This document shows, piece by piece, positions 5,625 to 7,146 of a DNA stretch of 7,146 nucleotides. This DNA is from Bacillota bacterium. GTDB taxonomy: Bacteria > Bacillota > Clostridia > Lachnospirales > Bianqueaceae. The stretch is taken from the NCBI GenBank assembly GCA_017474705.1, contig JAFVHC010000115.1, positions 1 to 7,146 on the forward strand. The letters are read 5' to 3'. Below the pieces are notes generated by a model, which searched no databases, had not been told where the DNA came from, and saw only the letters and a list, made by a program, of their open reading frames with translations. Numbering within the stretch: the first letter of the stretch is position 1; each line of letters opens with the position of its first letter. A program made the translations under genes and the position numbers.

Positions 5625-6368
5625 ATGGGCTATGAATTTACATCCCGCATCCGCTACAGCGAGTGCGGTCAGAATGAAGTTTTGACATATGATCATCTGG
5701 CGGATTATTTTCAGGACTGCACGGTATTTCACGATGCTTCCGTCGGCATGGGCATGCAGTACTGGGCCGACAAGGAGACGATGTGGGTCCTGACGGCCTG
5801 GAAGATCCTGGTGTTCGATCGGCCGGCCTGCGGTGACCTGGTCACGGTCCGTACCGACGCGATCGAGTGCAAGGGATTCCGCGGGCTGCGTAACTTCACT
5901 ATGCGCAGTGAGGATGGCAGGATGTTGGCGGCGGCGCACACCAAATGGGCTCTGCTCAGTACAGCCGACGGACGTCCGATCCGGATCCTTCCGGAAGAAG
6001 CCGATGCCTATGGTCGGACAAAGCCTCTGCCCATCGAGGAAGAGAAGGACCGGATCGTGGTGCCCGAGGATGCCGCAAGAGGCGAAGCCATCGAGGTCAT
6101 GCCCTATTATCTGGACAGCAATCATCATGTGAACAACGCGCAGTACATCCGGTTGATCCAGGATCTGATCCCGGAGGACTTCGTCATTCGGACGCTCAGG
6201 GTCTCATATCATAAGTCCGCTGCGCTGGGCGACGTCATGTATCCGCGGATCGCATACAGAGAGCACGAGATCACCGGCGCTTTGGAGACAGCGGACGGCG
6301 AGCCCTATGTCATCTTCGATTTCAAAGACTGTTTCTCAGAGACGGACAAAATGGTCGGATTTCTTTAA
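5625..6368 (+). CDS. Acyl-ACP thioesterase (FatA/FatB-like, double hotdog)
   Basis: A 247-residue cytosolic enzyme expected to release free fatty acids from acyl-acyl carrier protein. It has two hotdog halves: the first opens with FTSRIRYSECGQNEVL and carries the helix around DYFQDCTVFHDASVG (27-41); the second starts near residue 155. The catalytic signature DSNHHVNNAQY gives Asp164, Asn166 and His168, aligning with the Asp-x-Asn-x-His triad of plant FatB enzymes. The position of the FatB glutamate, usually in a Lys-Glu pair before a LGD turn, appears to be Ser198 here (YHKSAALGD), which is unusual. Length matches bacterial members, which lack the plant plastid transit region. The ATG at 5625 follows GGAGG (5611-5615) by nine bases; this SD lies in the 3' arm of the preceding terminator. 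In anaerobic Firmicutes such enzymes may adjust membrane lipid or free fatty acid supply; chain-length preference cannot be read here. Confidence 0.89.
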   Translation: MGYEFTSRIRYSECGQNEVLTYDHLADYFQDCTVFHDASVGMGMQYWADKETMWVLTAWKILVFDRPACGDLVTVRTDAIECKGFRGLRNFTMRSEDGRMLAAAHTKWALLSTADGRPIRILPEEADAYGRTKPLPIEEEKDRIVVPEDAARGEAIEVMPYYLDSNHHVNNAQYIRLIQDLIPEDFVIRTLRVSYHKSAALGDVMYPRIAYREHEITGALETADGEPYVIFDFKDCFSETDKMVGFL

Positions 6369-6380
6369 TAAATTCTTCAT

Positions 6381-6409
6381 TTGACAAACAGTAATGCCTG
6401 TGCTATAGT
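6381..6409 (+). promoter_or_regulatory. Consensus-like sigma-A promoter for the arginase gene
   Basis: A perfect TTGACA (6381-6386) and TATAGT (6404-6409, five of six) are separated by exactly 17 bases, giving a start near 6416 and a leader of about 28 nt. It begins 12 bases after the thioesterase stop, and no terminator hairpin is visible between the two genes, so readthrough from the thioesterase gene is also possible. Confidence 0.82.
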
Positions 6410-6443
6410 TTTGCAGGTTTAAATTCATCATTATGGAGATCAT

Positions 6444-7146
6444 ATGGAAGCAATGTTGTTTGGAGCCGGTTCGCATCTGGGCGTACACATGGACGGAGCG
6501 GCTTATGGAGCGGAGCACCTGACGCGGGATCTGCCGGGGCTGGAGCGCCGCCTGTTGATGCAGGACCTGACCATCGTCAAGAGCCACGATCCGCTGGATC
6601 TGCGCAAGAACGAGGCAGCGGTGAACGCATATAATGAGCGTATGTACCGGACCATCCTGTCGGAGGCCGAAGAGGGGCGTTTCCCCATCCTGCTCGGCGG
6701 GGATCATTCCGTCGCTATCGCCTCAGCCCTGGCCAGCCAGAAGATCCAGGGGCCGCTCGGGATCATCTGGATCGATGCACATACGGATTTCAATACATTT
6801 GATACCACGGAGACCGGTAACATCCATGGCCTGCCGCTGGCGGCCATCACCGGATATGATTGTGCGGCTTTAAGGACCTTCCATCTGGCCAGCCCGATCC
6901 ACGTGCAGCGCGCTGTCGTCGTCGGCGCCCGTGCGGTGGATGACGACGAGTGGACGAATATCAATGATGCCGGACTGACGGTCTTCACAACGGATGACAT
7001 CAAAGAGCAGGGCGTGGAAGCCATCATGGATCAGGCCTTCCGCATTGCGGGTGAGGGAACGAACGGCATCCACGTGAGCTATGACCTGGACGTGATCGAT
7101 CCGGTGGCTGCGCCGGGCGTGTCCGTGCCGGAAGCGGCCGGCATCT
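6444..7146 (+). CDS. rocF: Arginase (3'-truncated by window edge)
   Basis: The first 234 codons of an enzyme of the ureohydrolase family that hydrolyses L-arginine to ornithine and urea with a binuclear Mn2+ centre. All six metal ligands of the family are visible: His88 in LLGGDHSV, Asp111, His113 and Asp115 in WIDAHTDFNT, and Asp214 and Asp216 in SYDLDVIDP. The TGNIHGLPLA stretch (124-133) matches the arginase substrate loop (usually SGNxHGMP) and argues for arginase over agmatinase or formiminoglutamase. APGVSVPEAAG at 223-233 is also typical. Arginases are about 300 residues, so some 65 are missing. The ATG at 6444 has GGAG five bases upstream; a second ATG at 6453 in the same frame is possible, while the ATG at 6433 is out of frame. 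The gene has its own promoter. The symbol is given for the enzyme; whether it serves arginine catabolism is not shown by the neighbours. Confidence 0.93.
   Translation, partial: MEAMLFGAGSHLGVHMDGAAYGAEHLTRDLPGLERRLLMQDLTIVKSHDPLDLRKNEAAVNAYNERMYRTILSEAEEGRFPILLGGDHSVAIASALASQKIQGPLGIIWIDAHTDFNTFDTTETGNIHGLPLAAITGYDCAALRTFHLASPIHVQRAVVVGARAVDDDEWTNINDAGLTVFTTDDIKEQGVEAIMDQAFRIAGEGTNGIHVSYDLDVIDPVAAPGVSVPEAAGI

Noticed and set aside
6410..6429. An ArgR/AhrC-like operator at the arginase start site (TTTGCAG, six bases, ATTCATC)
   Set aside because: The half-sites loosely resemble ARG-box halves, but the spacing is two bases too long and each half has a mismatch, so it does not stand without comparison to other sites in the genome.

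Overview
This 7.1 kb window looks like ordinary bacterial chromosome, most likely from a Bacillota (Firmicutes) species with a GC content in the mid-50s by eye. The pointers are sigma-A-type promoters, strong GGAGG-type ribosome binding sites, intrinsic terminators with U-tracts, an M3 oligoendopeptidase, a DUF2804 protein and a FatA/FatB-like acyl-ACP thioesterase. Genus cannot be told from the sequence. All genes I can support are on the + strand; I see no mobile element, tRNA, rRNA or CRISPR array.

Layout. (1) 3-1502: the C-terminal ~500 residues of an M3-family zinc oligoendopeptidase, cut by the left edge, closed by a strong terminator. (2) 1503-1747: an intergenic region with that terminator, a perfect 9-base DnaA-box match, a probable promoter and a ~100-nt leader with two hairpins. 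(3) 1748-4439: a tightly coupled three-gene operon (aldo/keto reductase, metallo-beta-lactamase-fold hydrolase, DUF2804 protein). Both junctions are ATGA stop/start overlaps, with the next gene's Shine-Dalgarno inside the last codons of the previous one. (4) 4440-4671: a strong extended -10 promoter, then a yybP-ykoY-family (Mn2+) riboswitch with a textbook transcription terminator as its expression platform. (5) 4672-5571: the riboswitch-controlled gene, a single-TM SPFH/band 7 (prohibitin, HflC-like) membrane protein. (6) 5574-5627: a compact junction in which the SPFH gene's terminator, a probable promoter and the ribosome binding site of the next gene overlap. (7) 5625-6368: an acyl-ACP thioesterase. 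(8) 6381-7146: a consensus-like promoter and the first 234 codons of an arginase, cut by the right edge.

The most interesting element is the riboswitch-SPFH unit. The yybP-ykoY family normally controls Mn2+ exporters and TerC-type membrane proteins. Here its only visible target is an SPFH scaffold protein, which suggests that manganese excess induces a membrane quality-control or microdomain component. The switch has an unusually explicit three-way competition: P1, the terminator, and a second possible antiterminator made with a downstream repeat. An arginase, a binuclear Mn2+ enzyme, lies about 0.9 kb after the end of the SPFH gene but has its own promoter, so any link is only thematic. The three-gene operon looks like an undescribed metabolic module; its substrate cannot be read from the sequence.
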